The position numbers were made by a program, and so were the translations under genes. A stretch of DNA of 64,000 bases from Vulcanimicrobiota bacterium (GTDB lineage Bacteria > Vulcanimicrobiota > Xenobia > Xenobiales > JADMJV01): the NCBI GenBank assembly GCA_019637395.1, contig JAHBVR010000008.1:124001-188000 (forward strand), written 5' to 3'. Under the pieces are notes generated by a model. The model worked only from the letters and a program-made list of their open reading frames with translations, was not told the origin of the DNA and did not search any database. Shown here in pieces: positions 62,807 through 64,000 of this stretch (position 1 is the first letter of the stretch; each line of letters begins with the position of its first letter).

Positions 62807-64000
62807 TCAGGTACGCGAGAAGGCGTCGGCTCGCTCGATGTCCTCCAGGCGATTGACGTCCAGCCAGTGGCCGTGGATATAGTGAACCTGAATCTCCTGA
62901 CCGGCTTCCAGCAAGGCATTGAGAAGGTCACTCAGGCTGCCGTCCGGCAGCCGCTCCAAGATTTGATGGGCGCGCTCCAGGGCCGCTCCGCCCAGGCGGA
63001 GCACTCCGATCCAGCGGCCGTGATTGTCGGTTGCGCTGGTTACCATGGAACGCAGGCGCGCGGGAGGACCGAAGAAAGCCCGGTCGTCGGCCGTGTCGCA
63101 GATGGTAAAGTCGCAATCGGGGCCGGTCACGGTCAGAGAATCGACCACGGCTACCGCTTCGCCGGAATGTTCGAGGACATCGCGCAGCACCGAACTGCGC
63201 ACCAACAGGTCTCCATAGAGGATCAGAGCCTGCCCTTCGCGGGGCAAGGCCAGGCGTAGAGAGGCGATTTCTCCGGTGGTTTCGTGTTGTTCGTTGACCA
63301 CTACTTCGACTTCCTCGAGTGTCACCGCTTCCGAGCGGTAACCGGCCACCACGCGCAGGCTGTGAATGCCCTGGCGTTTGCATTCCTCCACCAGCCGGGC
63401 CAGAATTGGTTTGCCGCCAATCTGAATCATGGACTTGGGACGGTCGACCGTCAGCGATTCCAGCTCGCGGCCCCGGCTGGCGGCCAGCAACACCGCCTGC
63501 ACCCCGCGGCCGGGAGCGGGGGAGTAGGTGCGTTCGGCCTGGGCCAATTCATCGGCGCCCTGCAAGCGAAAGACTTCCTCCAGCGGAGCGATCTGATCTT
63601 CAATGGCCACCACGCTTTCTTGCTTGCGGATGCGCGCGGCCGTGGCCTGCATGACCGGAATGGTGCAGCGCAGCAGGTGGTTGGCCCAGATCGCCAGGCT
63701 GAAACCGGCCTTGCGGAAAACCTCGACGGGAGTGCTGTAATACTTGGTCGGAACGATCACCAGCGGGCAGCGGCCGGCCCACTGGCGGGCAAACTCGACC
63801 ACTTCGTCGGCCCGGCTTTTCTTGCTGTGGATGAGCACGGCGTCGGCCCCGGCCGCGTGATAGGCCTCGGCTCGGCGTAGCGCTTCGTCCATGCCGGCGC
63901 CGGCAATCAGCGCCTCGACCCGGGCTACCACCACAAAGTCCGGATCCAGCTGGCAGTCCTTGGCGGCTTTGATCTTACCGCAAAATTCGTCGACGGTAGC
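62807..64000 (-). CDS. Phosphoenolpyruvate mutase fused to a nucleotidyltransferase (5' part beyond window)
   Basis: The frame is open to the right edge, so the first part of the gene is missing. Visible first is the C-terminal half of a PEP mutase: DPDFVVVARVEALIAGAG, ADAVLIHSKKSRADEV, VPTKYYSTPVEVFRKAGFSL and the EVFRLQGADELAQAERTY ending. A sugar/aminophosphonate-type nucleotidyltransferase follows, with LLAASRGRELESLTVDRPKSM and ALILYGDLLVRSS. PEP mutase makes the C-P bond of phosphonates, and the fused transferase probably activates a phosphonate as a CMP derivative for attachment to surface molecules. The catalytic EDK-KNS loop of the mutase is outside the window. Confidence 0.88.
   Translation of the reverse strand, partial: ATVDEFCGKIKAAKDCQLDPDFVVVARVEALIAGAGMDEALRRAEAYHAAGADAVLIHSKKSRADEVVEFARQWAGRCPLVIVPTKYYSTPVEVFRKAGFSLAIWANHLLRCTIPVMQATAARIRKQESVVAIEDQIAPLEEVFRLQGADELAQAERTYSPAPGRGVQAVLLAASRGRELESLTVDRPKSMIQIGGKPILARLVEECKRQGIHSLRVVAGYRSEAVTLEEVEVVVNEQHETTGEIASLRLALPREGQALILYGDLLVRSSVLRDVLEHSGEAVAVVDSLTVTGPDCDFTICDTADDRAFFGPPARLRSMVTSATDNHGRWIGVLRLGGAALERAHQILERLPDGSLSDLLNALLEAGQEIQVHYIHGHWLDVNRLEDIERADAFSRT

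Overview
This is a GC-rich bacterial chromosome segment dominated by the core information-processing gene block. The first 34 kb, all read leftward apart from one remnant, carries map-adk-secY with the spc and S10 ribosomal protein clusters (1-10494), the str operon rpsL-rpsG-fusA-tuf-rpsJ (19096-24047) and rpoB-rpoC (26450-34089). rpsJ sits behind tuf and is separated from rplC, RpoC is a single unsplit chain, and rplX (L24), rpsN (S14) and rpmD (L30) are all missing from the otherwise canonical spc order. These traits, the Gram-positive-like insertion in S12, a futalosine-type menaquinone gene and many proteins without a recognisable family fit a deep-branching and probably little-cultivated lineage of the Terrabacteria type. 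I cannot name the phylum from the sequence alone.

Layout. (1) 1-10494 is a tightly packed 19-gene leftward operon with many ATGA, GTGA or TAGTG overlaps, driven by a TTGACA-17-TAAATT promoter at 10667-10695 and a structured leader. (2) 10725-19026 is an accessory block wedged between rplC and rpsJ: a 5'-truncated Rpn-family nuclease, a Tim44-like zinc-ribbon membrane protein with a TPM-domain partner, a glycine-rich membrane protein, a DedA/VTT protein, a conserved protein of unknown function, and a two-component pair in which the histidine kinase ATPase domain looks degenerate and the response regulator carries a C-terminal pseudokinase. (3) 19045-24238 is the str operon, bounded by a consensus-like promoter and a rho-independent terminator. 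(4) 24256-26357 holds a 3D-domain protein and an MscS-type channel, followed by rpoBC with its own promoter and terminator.

From 34 kb on the window is mixed metabolic and envelope functions. A secreted bulb-type lectin faces a methionine-salvage operon mtnB-yjbQ-mtnC. A rightward set encodes an ACT-domain regulator, peptide deformylase, a membrane protein, an MFS exporter and an M13 metallopeptidase. A long leftward operon (55765 to 44934) runs M29 aminopeptidase, Gfo/Idh/MocA oxidoreductase, sugar-nucleotide epimerase, HflX, a four-FHA protein, an unknown tryptophan-rich protein, a NagZ-type GH3 enzyme and MqnD, mostly overlapping or only a few bases apart. Next come an N-formylglutamate amidohydrolase with an XRE regulator and a small membrane protein, FabG, TerC and a methyltransferase. 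The window ends with an alpha/beta hydrolase and, cut by the right edge, a phosphoenolpyruvate mutase fused to a nucleotidyltransferase, which points to phosphonate biosynthesis.

The most unusual non-coding signal is at about 60370-60713: a gene-free stretch with at least seven compact hairpins, two with UUCG and two with GNRA tetraloops, ending in a good intrinsic terminator. It looks like a structured RNA that I cannot assign to a known class. Perfect stem-loops without U-tracts also lie at several junctions inside the ribosomal, RNA polymerase and translation-factor operons, including a pair exactly where rplX would be expected.
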